Shown here: positions 1 to 7,929 of the stretch, one piece after another
Layout: every line of letters begins with the position of its first letter
How positions within the stretch are numbered: position 1 is the stretch's first letter
NCBI GenBank assembly: GCA_017467265.1
Contig: JAFTSO010000008.1
Span: 1-57,737, forward strand
Source: Clostridia bacterium
Lineage (GTDB): Bacteria > Bacillota > Clostridia > Christensenellales > Borkfalkiaceae
Direction of reading: 5' to 3'
Length of the DNA: 57,737 nt
Notes under the pieces: model-generated
Told to the model about the DNA's origin: nothing
Seen by the model: the letters and a program-made list of their open reading frames with translations, nothing else
The model's database searches: none
Position numbers and translations under genes: made by a program

Positions 1-273
1 ATTACCAATGTTTCCAAGAAGGACGCAAAAATTCGCATTAAAATCTTGTTTGAAGATAAACCGCCCTATGACAATATTACGATTGATTTGAATGCAGAAC
101 GCACGACTTGCTTGCGTTTGGATAAGCCTATAGGCAAAGAGGGGTATCAAATTCCTTATGGACAATATGCAATCCACGTTATTTCCGACGTACCCGTAGT
201 GGCTTGCTTTGGTCGTTTAGACGTAAGACAAACGAATATGGCGTATTATAGCCCTGCTGGATACGGATTTTAA
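1..273 (+). CDS. Sensory rhodopsin transducer-like (ASRT family) protein, 5' end missing
   Basis: The reading frame is open from the first base and ends with TAA at 271-273; the start lies outside the window. The visible 90 residues match the C-terminal part of the Anabaena sensory rhodopsin transducer family (PF07100): an FEDKPP segment, an Arg/Thr-rich strand, a YGQYAIHVISDVPVV segment, then a GRLDVRQTNMAY segment equivalent to the family's TRLDSRQ motif. The family forms small beta-sandwich tetramers. In Anabaena it couples to a photosensor, but homologues occur widely in non-phototrophic bacteria, where they are suspected of binding sugars or DNA. No rhodopsin gene is visible. A strong intrinsic terminator follows, so this is the last gene of its unit. 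The family call is from remembered motif similarity; the cellular role is unknown. Confidence 0.7.
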   Translation: MTNVSKKDAKIRIKILFEDKPPYDNITIDLNAERTTCLRLDKPIGKEGYQIPYGQYAIHVISDVPVVACFGRLDVRQTNMAYYSPAGYGF

Positions 274-349
274 TATCTTGCATGGTTGGTTGAGTTCGAG
301 TCAGTATTGAAAACCATAAAGGTTTATTTTAGGCCATAAAATACAAAAT

Positions 350-395
350 AGCGGTTTTTTGAGCGAAAAACGTTCAAAAAGCCGCTTTTCTTTAT
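350..395 (+). terminator. Rho-independent terminator
   Basis: A 16-bp stem (350-365 with 371-386, a few G-T pairs, AAAAA loop) is followed by TTTCTTTAT. It ends the unit of the ASRT-like gene. Confidence 0.85.
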
Positions 396-402
396 ACAAA
401 AA

Positions 403-447
403 ATAGCATAGGCGAACCTATGCTATGGCACAGGGAATTTCCCGTGC
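403..447. repeat. Two tandem hairpins in the 273-624 intergenic gap
   Basis: A perfect 10-bp stem with CGAA loop (403-426) is followed immediately by a second stem (428-437 with 438-447). Neither has a T-tract. They lie between the terminator and the next promoter; no gene is seen in the rest of the gap. Confidence 0.5.
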
Positions 448-556
448 ATTAACCGACTTATAAAGCCGAAAGGCTTATGCGCAATATCAGTATATGCGAT
501 AATTTTGCAAAAGTCAAGGGGTTTTACGAAAAACCTAAATATTTTTCAAAAAAACA

Positions 557-585
557 TTGTAATTACGTGCCGCGTATGTTATAAT
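557..585 (+). promoter_or_regulatory. Sigma-A promoter for the first GH78 gene
   Basis: TTGTAA (557-562), 17 bp, TATAAT (580-585), with an extended TG motif before the -10. Predicted start of transcription is about 592, giving a leader of about 30 nt containing an AGGAGA ribosome site. Confidence 0.75.
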
Positions 586-623
586 ATTCATACTTTTAAG
601 TTCCCCAAAAAAAGGAGAAAAAT

Positions 624-2720
624 ATGTTTTCCAAAAATGCAAAATGGCTCGGTTGCGGAGAGAAGTTTTCCGCACCGCTCGTGATTAAAAAATTTGCGGT
701 AAGCAGAGCGGAAAACGCCGTAATCGATATTTGCGGCTTGGGTTATTACGAGCTGTTCATCAACGGGCAACGCGTTGGACAGGAGTTTTTCAAACCAGCC
801 GTTTCCGATTATTCCGAGCGTGATTTTACAGGTTTTGCGTATCCTTTGCCCGATCGCACTTCGCACACGATCTATTATAACACGTACGACGTCACGGCGT
901 ATTTGCATGAGGGTGAAAACGTGTTGGCTGTGCTGCTTGGCAACGGGTTTTACCGCCAAAAAATGCGGCGTTGCGAGGGGAATACGTGGTTTGGCGAAGA
1001 GCTGCTGCTCCGCTATGATTTGCGTATAAAGGAAGGCGGACGTACGCGCAGAATTACGTCCGACGGCACGGAGCTGGTCTTTCCCAGCTTTATCCAAGAA
1101 AACAATCTTTTTTACGGGGAAACGCACGATTACGCGGCATATGACTGTGCGCTTTTGCAGGGCAAACGGAGTGAAACGGGCGCACCCGTACACGTAATTT
1201 CCGCGCCCAAAGCAAAGTTGTTAAAACAGCGTTGTCCAAATGATACGATCCGTAAAAAAATGCAGCCAAAACTCCTGAAAAAGACTGCCGAGCGCGCAAT
1301 TTACGACGTGGGGGAAAATATATCGGGTTTCGTGTGTTTGAAGGTGTGTTCGGATTTGGTGCGCGTGCGCCACGCCGAAGGATTGACGGCAGACGGCGAT
1401 CTTGATTTTTCGACGTCTGGAGGCATTTATCAACTATCTGAAAACGTGTATAAAAACGCACGTGGGCGCATGGTGCACCCGTGGTTTTCTTGGAGCGGTT
1501 TCCGCTATTTCGAGATAGTTGGCGAGGTGGAGGAGGTCGAGGCTTGGTTTATATGTTCTGACGTGAAAGTGACGGCGGAGTTTGCCTGCGGCAATGAAAA
1601 TATCAACTGGCTGTTCGACGCATTTTTGCGGACGCAGCTTGCGAATATGCACGGCGGTGTACCGTCCGATTGTCCTCATAGAGAGCGGCTCGGGTATACG
1701 GGTGACGGGCAGCTGGGCGCAGAAACTACGATGCTCTTGACGGACAGCCGTACGTTTTATAAAAAATGGATACGGGATATTGCCGATTGTCAGGACGTAA
1801 ACAGTGGACACGTGCAGCATACAGCGCCTTTTTTTGGTGGTGGCGGCGGCCCTGGCGGCTGGGGCGGTGCAATCGTACTCGTGCCCTATGCCTACTACAA
1901 AGTGTATGGAGATACTTCCGTTTTGAAAGATTATTATCCAAATATGCTGGCGTATCTGCGGTGTATGCACGGCTTTTGCGAGAACGGCTTGGTGGTGAAA
2001 GAACGTGAAAAGGGCTGGTGCTTGGGCGATTGGTGCACGCTGGACGCGGTGGCTATTCCCGAGCCGTTCGTGAACACTTTTTACTACGTTCGTTGTATGG
2101 AGCTCACGCAAAAGATCGGCGCGATTATCGGTGAAAAGGCGGAGTTTGATGAAGAGATCAATCAGGCGAAAACTGCCTTAGAAAAGGCGTATTTTGAATA
2201 CGCTACGGGGGATTTTTGCGGCGGCGTGCAGGGCGCAAACGCCTTTGCGCTGTTAATCGGGCTTGGCGATGAGAGGACGAGAGAGAATCTTTTGCGAAAA
2301 TACAAAGGGCTCGGCGCGTTCGATACGGGCATTTTCGGGACGGATATTTTGACGGAATATTTGGCAAAAATCGGCGAAACGCAGCTCTTGTACGACCTGC
2401 TCATGCGCGAAGAATACCCCTCCTTTGGACATATGCGCAAGCAAGGCGCGACGACGATTTGGGAAGCGTGGAAAGGGGACGGCTCGCACAATCATCCGAT
2501 GTTCGGCGCGTGCGTAAAGCAGATTTTTTACGGGCTGCTGGGGATTCAGGCAGACATTGGATTTCGCAATATAAAAATCGAGCCAAAATATCTCGACGGG
2601 TTGGGTTTTGTGCGTGCAAAAATTAAATTTCCGCACGGGACGTTGTGCTTGGAATATCGCTACCAAGACGGAACAGTGCAAACGGAGATCAAGACGAGCG
2701 GTGCGATCAAGGTGTTGTAA
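624..2720 (+). CDS. GH78-family alpha-L-rhamnosidase-like enzyme
   Basis: This 698-residue protein has no signal peptide, so it probably acts in the cytoplasm on imported oligosaccharides. The N-terminal 270 residues look like the beta-sandwich domains of bacterial rhamnosidases (GYYELFINGQRVG, then DVTAYLHEGEN). The middle carries the (alpha/alpha)6 barrel and the family's catalytic block DCPHRERLGYTGD. Here D349, E354 and D361 fall at the spacing of the Asp/Glu/Asp set known from GH78 enzymes. A Gly-rich FFGGGGGPGGWGG loop follows, and the C-terminus is the usual beta-sandwich. An AGGAGA ribosome site precedes the ATG. There is no terminator before the next gene, which has its own promoter. 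Rhamnose specificity is inferred from the family; related activities are possible. Confidence 0.8.
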   Translation: MFSKNAKWLGCGEKFSAPLVIKKFAVSRAENAVIDICGLGYYELFINGQRVGQEFFKPAVSDYSERDFTGFAYPLPDRTSHTIYYNTYDVTAYLHEGENVLAVLLGNGFYRQKMRRCEGNTWFGEELLLRYDLRIKEGGRTRRITSDGTELVFPSFIQENNLFYGETHDYAAYDCALLQGKRSETGAPVHVISAPKAKLLKQRCPNDTIRKKMQPKLLKKTAERAIYDVGENISGFVCLKVCSDLVRVRHAEGLTADGDLDFSTSGGIYQLSENVYKNARGRMVHPWFSWSGFRYFEIVGEVEEVEAWFICSDVKVTAEFACGNENINWLFDAFLRTQLANMHGGVPSDCPHRERLGYTGDGQLGAETTMLLTDSRTFYKKWIRDIADCQDVNSGHVQHTAPFFGGGGGPGGWGGAIVLVPYAYYKVYGDTSVLKDYYPNMLAYLRCMHGFCENGLVVKEREKGWCLGDWCTLDAVAIPEPFVNTFYYVRCMELTQKIGAIIGEKAEFDEEINQAKTALEKAYFEYATGDFCGGVQGANAFALLIGLGDERTRENLLRKYKGLGAFDTGIFGTDILTEYLAKIGETQLLYDLLMREEYPSFGHMRKQGATTIWEAWKGDGSHNHPMFGACVKQIFYGLLGIQADIGFRNIKIEPKYLDGLGFVRAKIKFPHGTLCLEYRYQDGTVQTEIKTSGAIKVL

Positions 2721-2722
2721 AT

Positions 2723-2753
2723 TTGCAATTTTGTAGCACATTTTTGCAATTTT
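2723..2753. promoter_or_regulatory. Direct-repeat operator, site A
   Basis: TTGCAATTTT occurs at 2723-2732 and again at 2744-2753, exactly 21 bp apart, with an AGCAC block between. The second copy begins 16 bp upstream of the -35 box. The same arrangement recurs at 14254 and 18205. The repeat geometry is that of paired AraC-type half-sites; the likely reader is the AraC protein encoded at 13079-13993 (inference). Confidence 0.75.
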
Positions 2754-2759
2754 AGAATA

Positions 2760-2789
2760 ATGACACAAATGAATATATTGTGGTATAAT
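2760..2789 (+). promoter_or_regulatory. Promoter of the multidomain lipoprotein gene
   Basis: ATGACA (2760-2765), 18 bp, TATAAT (2784-2789). It sits directly behind operator site A. Confidence 0.7.
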
Positions 2790-2835
2790 TAAAAGCAAGA
2801 GATCTATATGATTATAATAAGGTAAGGAGAAAAAT

Positions 2836-5800
2836 ATGAAAAAATTTGCTTTGTACATAGTGACCGCTTTAACGGTGTGCTTCTTGTTTCTTTTTGTTGG
2901 TTGCAAAAAGATAAAGAGCGCAAGCGATGAAGTGACGCTCGACAAGACGGCAATTACGCTGGAGATCGGCGAGTCGCAGACCTTGACGGCGACGGCGAAC
3001 GTAGAAACCGTTCAATGGTCCACGTCCGACGCGGCGATTGCAACGGTAGAAGATGGCACGGTCACCGCCGTTGCGGCAGGCTCGGCAACGATTACCGTAA
3101 AGGCAGGTACGGCGTCGGCGACGTGTATCGTTACGGTCAACGAAGCGCCGGAAACGGTTGCGTTGACGGTGGATAAAACCGAACTTGCATTGAAAGAGGG
3201 CGGCGCGAACGGTGTAGTCATTGCAATGCTTACCGTAAACGGCGAGGCGACGGATTGCAGCTTTGTATGGGATAGCGGTGATGACGCGGTCGCTACGGTT
3301 GAAAACGGGAACGTTACGCCCGTTGGCGTAGGGAATACCGTTGTGACCGTTTCTGCGGAATATAAGGGAGAAACGTATACGGCGGAGGTCAACGTGGTTG
3401 TCAGCCCGGACGAAACAATCCAAGTGTCCAAAACAGAGCTTCGTTTGGGGTTGGTAGAGAGCAAAGGAGTTGTCACTTCAGATACGTTTACGGCTACCGC
3501 ATATAAAGCAGGGGTTGAATATACGGGGGCAGTGATTACGTTTGAATCCAGCGACGAAAGCGTAGCAACCGTTCGTGTGGAAGGGGGTGTTGCTACGGTT
3601 ACGTCCGTAGGCGAGGGCTCTTGTCAGATTAGCGTTTCTTACACCTCGGTAAATGGCAAAGTGGAAACGCTTGTTGACGTTGTCGTATCCCGTACGCAAA
3701 TCGTTTTGGACGAAACGATAGAAGTTTCTTACGTAGAAAACAATACCGTGCTTGACGTAAGTGATTTGGATTTGGAAGGCACGTTGGAAAGCTTTTATTT
3801 TGGCAGGAAGCAGATTGCCTCGGAGGACGGCGTTTTGGACGCTAACTTCGTCGAAAGCAACAAGGGTAGCGTTGTCGTTATAGAAATACGCACGCTGAAA
3901 GCTGTTTACAAAACGAAAATTTTGATTAAGATTCCGTATAAGGCAGAGCCCAAACAAGGGGATTCGTTGGCGGAGATGCCCACGTATGACGGTGATGCAA
4001 CAACGCTTGGGTTCACCGAGTCGACTGCATACGAACTTACGGTTGGCGCGAACGCTGGCACGGAAGGTTGGTCTAATAGAATGGTCATCAACGTAGAGAA
4101 AGGCAAAGAGGTGCTGCTCTTTGACGTCGTTGTTAAAGACGGGACGGTGTTCGACCGTTTTACGATGTGGCCGGCGGAAAATACGTTTGATACGCAGGGC
4201 TCTTACGGGCTGCTTGCGAAATCTGTCGATGCCTCTGTGGAAGCGGATGCGGATCGAAAGATATTTGTTTTAGACGCAAATAATAAGCGTCCTTCGTCTT
4301 TGCAAACGCAAACGTTGTACACCGTATATTTCGCTTTTAATGAGGACGAAACGCACGTGCATTTCAGTATGTTTAATACGGGTACGTTGTACGTTGCGAA
4401 TATCAGGTGCATTGACGTGGAAGAAATCGCATACGATCCTACTCTTCCGCCGCCCCCGATTAGTCAGGGCGAGAGCCGTTCTCCGATGCCTACTTTCGAG
4501 GGTGACGTGACGGAGCTTGGTTTTACGGCGGGAACTACGGTATATCAAGTCGTTGGTCCTCAAAGCAACGCAACAGACGTAAAATTGGTAGCACAAGTGA
4601 ATGCGGCTGGTGATAACGCATATGCCAAGATGGATATTGTATTCTCTGCGGCTACCACCTCGTTCGGTTTGTGGATCACGGCGGACGGTTTCCATCTTGG
4701 GTATTATACCATAACGCCGACGAGCTTTACGACGGACGGAAACGGAAACCCCGATAGAAATATTTTCTTGACCGACGCGAACGGAGAGCGCTTGCAGACG
4801 CAGGGCTTTGAGGCGAACAAAAAGTACACGTTATACATTGGTTTGGACGGACGGGAAGTGACTGTACAGGTATCCACGTGGGCGAAATTGACGATGTACG
4901 TTGCCAATTTCGCTTGTATCACGGAAACGGAAGCTCCCGTTGTACCTGTGCCCCCTGTTCAAGGAAAGGAAATTAGTATTCTGTTTATCGGGAACAGTTT
5001 CTCCGACGATACGGAAGCGTATATGGTGGATATTCTCTTGAATCTGGGATATACGGATATCAATATAGGTAATTTGTATATCGGCGGCTGTTCGATTAAT
5101 ACGCATTATCAAAATATACAAAGCGGCGCTAGTGCTTACGATTTCAGAATGAAACGCCATAACGGCAAGAAGTACACCGAATACGCCCCGACTTCGGTTG
5201 ACGGTAAAAAGCAATCGATTGCTTTTGCCCTTGCTTATGCAGATTGGGATATCATCAGCGTCCAACAGGCGAGTGGTGAAAGTGGGAAAGCAAGCACGTA
5301 CGACAAATTAGACGCGTTGGTTGAAGAGGTGAAAAAGAAGGCTACGAACAAGGACGTTGAGATCGTATTCAATATGACTTGGGCATATCAGGGCAATTCG
5401 ACGCACACGCAATTCCCCGATTATAATAGCGATCAAATGACGATGTATAATGCGATCGTAAACGCTGTGGACACGAAGGTAAAATATACCGTCGTTCCTA
5501 ACGCTACGTCCATTCAAAACGCAAGAACGTCGTTTATCGGTGATAATCTCACGCGCGACGGATATCACCTCAACTTGAAGATCGGTCGTTTTATCGCAGG
5601 TCTTACCTTCGTTGCAAAAGTGACGGGTGCGGACATTGCCGATTTTGCTTATGCTCCGAACGGTGTCACCAATGAACAGCTCATCGTTGCAATCGAGAGC
5701 GTTCAAAATGCAATCAAAACGCCTTTTGAAGTGACGCAATCGCAATACGCGGACGAATCGAGTACCACGCCTGACGTGACGGCGGGCGGCTCTAATGCAA

Positions 5801-6768
5801 TCGCAGTCAGCAAGTATCGCGGTGACGTGACGACGCTTGGCTTTGCAGAAGGCACAATCGTATATGAATACGTCGGTGTAGACAGTGGAACAGACAAAGC
5901 GGCAATCAAAGTGGATTCTGCAAATTATGATTACGTAGAAGTTCAATTTGTGATTGCAAAAGGCGACGGATACTTCTTTATGCATGGCCGCAAAGGCGGT
6001 AATTATCATAATGGCGGTGCTTCGTACGTTATCGATCCCAGCTGGATTAGAATTGCAGACGGTAGCGATAGCCCTTCTGACAGAGTGATAGAGATATTTG
6101 ACGCAAACGGCACCAAGGTTACGTCGCTTATGAAAACGAACGTTGTTTACACGTTGCGTGTTTATGTCAAGGTTGGTGCGTTGGACGAAATCCTTATTAG
6201 CAAGAACGGTTCTACCATTTATTTTGCAAACGTAAATCAAGGGATTGCAGGAGAGCCTGACAAGCAAGGCCCCATCAAAGAAGGGAGCACGCAAAATTCG
6301 TTGCCTGAATATAAAGGTGACGTGACGGAGCTTGGCTTTGCGGAAGGTACGTTCCTTCAATATATGGTGACGGAAACGACGGATAACGTTTGGAGTGCAG
6401 AACCTACGAGCGGCAAAACGAGAGAGCAGCTTGCGGCGAGAATTTCTGGTCAAAAAGGAAAATATGTGACCGTTCAGTTTGCGGTATCGGAAGATATTGC
6501 CAGCGGCAGCGTTTTCTACGTTTGGGGCTTGTCGGGAACAACGCACACGCAAAACGGGGCTGTAAACTTTACAACGAAAACACACGGCCGTATTTTGGAT
6601 ACGAACGGTCAAGAAGTTTCTTCCCTTTCTAAAAATACGGTTTACATTTTAGAATTGTATATCGAAGGAACGGATACGTATAAGGTTGCAAATATATGCA
6701 AAACGGGTATGGAATTGTATTTTGCACCCGATAGTATCACATATTCTGACAGTTCTATGGTCGCGTAA
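2836..6768 (+). CDS. Large lipoprotein with Ig-like domains, SGNH/DUF4886 domain and four GDVTxLGF modules
   Basis: This 1310-residue protein begins with a lipoprotein signal ending LFVGC, so it should be anchored on the outer face of the membrane. Three bacterial Ig-like (BIG2) domains occupy about residues 35-288, followed by a divergent beta domain to 375. Two copies of an unnamed module lie at about 376-535 and 546-700. An SGNH-hydrolase-like domain of DUF4886 type lies at about 712-934, with nucleophile candidate S721 in GNSF and D908/H911 in DGYHL. Two more copies of the module lie at 988-1138 and 1153-1310. Each module opens with GDVTxLGF (or close) and closes with DxNG...YTL...YFAN. 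The esterase could remove acyl groups from a glycan; the modules could be carbohydrate-binding sandwiches (both inferred). A RBS (AAGGAG) precedes the ATG. The gene is driven from operator site A. Confidence 0.75.
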   Translation: MKKFALYIVTALTVCFLFLFVGCKKIKSASDEVTLDKTAITLEIGESQTLTATANVETVQWSTSDAAIATVEDGTVTAVAAGSATITVKAGTASATCIVTVNEAPETVALTVDKTELALKEGGANGVVIAMLTVNGEATDCSFVWDSGDDAVATVENGNVTPVGVGNTVVTVSAEYKGETYTAEVNVVVSPDETIQVSKTELRLGLVESKGVVTSDTFTATAYKAGVEYTGAVITFESSDESVATVRVEGGVATVTSVGEGSCQISVSYTSVNGKVETLVDVVVSRTQIVLDETIEVSYVENNTVLDVSDLDLEGTLESFYFGRKQIASEDGVLDANFVESNKGSVVVIEIRTLKAVYKTKILIKIPYKAEPKQGDSLAEMPTYDGDATTLGFTESTAYELTVGANAGTEGWSNRMVINVEKGKEVLLFDVVVKDGTVFDRFTMWPAENTFDTQGSYGLLAKSVDASVEADADRKIFVLDANNKRPSSLQTQTLYTVYFAFNEDETHVHFSMFNTGTLYVANIRCIDVEEIAYDPTLPPPPISQGESRSPMPTFEGDVTELGFTAGTTVYQVVGPQSNATDVKLVAQVNAAGDNAYAKMDIVFSAATTSFGLWITADGFHLGYYTITPTSFTTDGNGNPDRNIFLTDANGERLQTQGFEANKKYTLYIGLDGREVTVQVSTWAKLTMYVANFACITETEAPVVPVPPVQGKEISILFIGNSFSDDTEAYMVDILLNLGYTDINIGNLYIGGCSINTHYQNIQSGASAYDFRMKRHNGKKYTEYAPTSVDGKKQSIAFALAYADWDIISVQQASGESGKASTYDKLDALVEEVKKKATNKDVEIVFNMTWAYQGNSTHTQFPDYNSDQMTMYNAIVNAVDTKVKYTVVPNATSIQNARTSFIGDNLTRDGYHLNLKIGRFIAGLTFVAKVTGADIADFAYAPNGVTNEQLIVAIESVQNAIKTPFEVTQSQYADESSTTPDVTAGGSNAIAVSKYRGDVTTLGFAEGTIVYEYVGVDSGTDKAAIKVDSANYDYVEVQFVIAKGDGYFFMHGRKGGNYHNGGASYVIDPSWIRIADGSDSPSDRVIEIFDANGTKVTSLMKTNVVYTLRVYVKVGALDEILISKNGSTIYFANVNQGIAGEPDKQGPIKEGSTQNSLPEYKGDVTELGFAEGTFLQYMVTETTDNVWSAEPTSGKTREQLAARISGQKGKYVTVQFAVSEDIASGSVFYVWGLSGTTHTQNGAVNFTTKTHGRILDTNGQEVSSLSKNTVYILELYIEGTDTYKVANICKTGMELYFAPDSITYSDSSMVA

Positions 6769-6830
6769 AATGTAAATAAAAACAGTATCAGAATAATATA
6801 GCTGCTAATGCGCAATAGGAGAGAGAAAAA

Positions 6831-7862
6831 ATGAAAAACGATTTTGGATATAAGGCAGGCAAAGTGACCAAGGCGTTCGAGCTGGACGGCTATTATCTGT
6901 GGGATTGCTCGGTGATCAAATCGGGGGGCAAATACCATATGTTCTCGTCGCGGTGGGAAGAAAAACGCGGCTTTGGCTGGAACTGGGTATTTAATAGCGA
7001 AGTGATTCACGCGGTCGCAGACAAGCCCGAAGGACCGTACAAATTTAAGAACGTTGTTTTTCCCCGTCGCGGCCGCGAATATTTCGACGGTATGAACACG
7101 CACAATACGTGCATTAAGGAATATAACGGCAAGTTTTATTTGTACTATATGGGCACGACGTACCACGTCGATCCGCCCGAACGGGACATTGATATTTCCG
7201 AACATTTAGCGATCGAAACGTGGAACAGAAAGCGTATCGGTTTGGCGGTTGCCGACGATATCAACGGGGAGTTCGTGCGCCGCGATAAGCCCCTGTTAGA
7301 GCCGCGTGACTGTCGGTACTGGGATTGTACGATCACGACCAACCCGTCCGTGGCGATTATGCCCGACGGCAAGACGTATATGATCTATAAATCGCGCAGG
7401 GCGATCGGGAAACCGTTGCAGATCGGCGTTGCCGTTGCGGACCGTCCCGACGGGGAGTTCGTGCGGACGTCCGACGAGCCGATTTTCGATTTCCACGACG
7501 ACAATATGGCGTTGGAAGACCCGTGCATTTGGTACGACGATAAGAAAAAGAAATTCTGCGCGGTGATGAAAGACGACGTGGAGAACGGCGGCTACGGCGT
7601 GACGGGCGAGTGGGGTAGCGGTTTCTACGCCGAGAGCGACGATTGTAAGGAGTTCACGCTCGGAAAAAATCCCAAGGTGTATTCGCGTACCGTCGAGTGG
7701 ACGGACGGCAGAGTGACGACGCAGGGGAATTTGGAACGTCCGTGCGTGCTGTTCGATGAGAACGGTGAGCCGACGCATATTTTCTGCGCGACGGGCGACG
7801 GGGGTAAATACCGCTTTGAAGGCAGAACGTATATCGTCTGTATCAAGCTGGAAAAGGAATAA
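6831..7862 (+). CDS. Five-bladed beta-propeller glycosidase (GH43/GH117/GH130-like)
   Basis: This 343-residue protein has no export signal. Repeated propeller-blade motifs are visible: LWDCSVIKSGGKYHMFSSRW, CIKEYNGKFYLYYMG, NPSVAIMPDGKTYMIYKS, EDPCIWYDDKKKKFCAVMKD, and a final RPCVLF strand. Acidic residues in WDCS, WDCT and LEDPC occupy places where such propellers carry catalytic Asp/Glu. It acts on small saccharides in the cytoplasm by inference; I cannot pick the exact family or substrate. It follows the preceding lipoprotein gene by 62 bp with a good AGGAGAG site and no clear promoter, so the two are probably cotranscribed. A bidirectional terminator follows. Confidence 0.65.
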   Translation: MKNDFGYKAGKVTKAFELDGYYLWDCSVIKSGGKYHMFSSRWEEKRGFGWNWVFNSEVIHAVADKPEGPYKFKNVVFPRRGREYFDGMNTHNTCIKEYNGKFYLYYMGTTYHVDPPERDIDISEHLAIETWNRKRIGLAVADDINGEFVRRDKPLLEPRDCRYWDCTITTNPSVAIMPDGKTYMIYKSRRAIGKPLQIGVAVADRPDGEFVRTSDEPIFDFHDDNMALEDPCIWYDDKKKKFCAVMKDDVENGGYGVTGEWGSGFYAESDDCKEFTLGKNPKVYSRTVEWTDGRVTTQGNLERPCVLFDENGEPTHIFCATGDGGKYRFEGRTYIVCIKLEKE

Positions 7863-7870
7863 GGACATAA

Positions 7871-7917
7871 AAAAATACGCGGCGGTTGCAGTAGGCAACC
7901 GCCGCGTTTTGCTTTGT
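7871..7917. terminator. Bidirectional terminator between convergent genes
   Basis: A perfect 13-bp stem (7878-7890 with 7896-7908, AGTAG loop) has an A-run on its left and a T-run on its right, so it can stop transcription from both sides. Confidence 0.9.
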
Positions 7918-7929
7918 TATAATAGGCTG

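Noticed and set aside
549-559. Half of the 27-bp operator (AAAAACATTGT) upstream of the first GH78 gene
   Set aside because: Only 11 bases match, the other arm is missing, and such A/T-rich runs are common between genes here.
5308-6612. A 434-codon antisense frame in the SGNH lipoprotein gene
   Set aside because: Same cause: low stop frequency on the complementary strand of a Val/Thr/Ala-rich gene; no start signals or recognisable protein.
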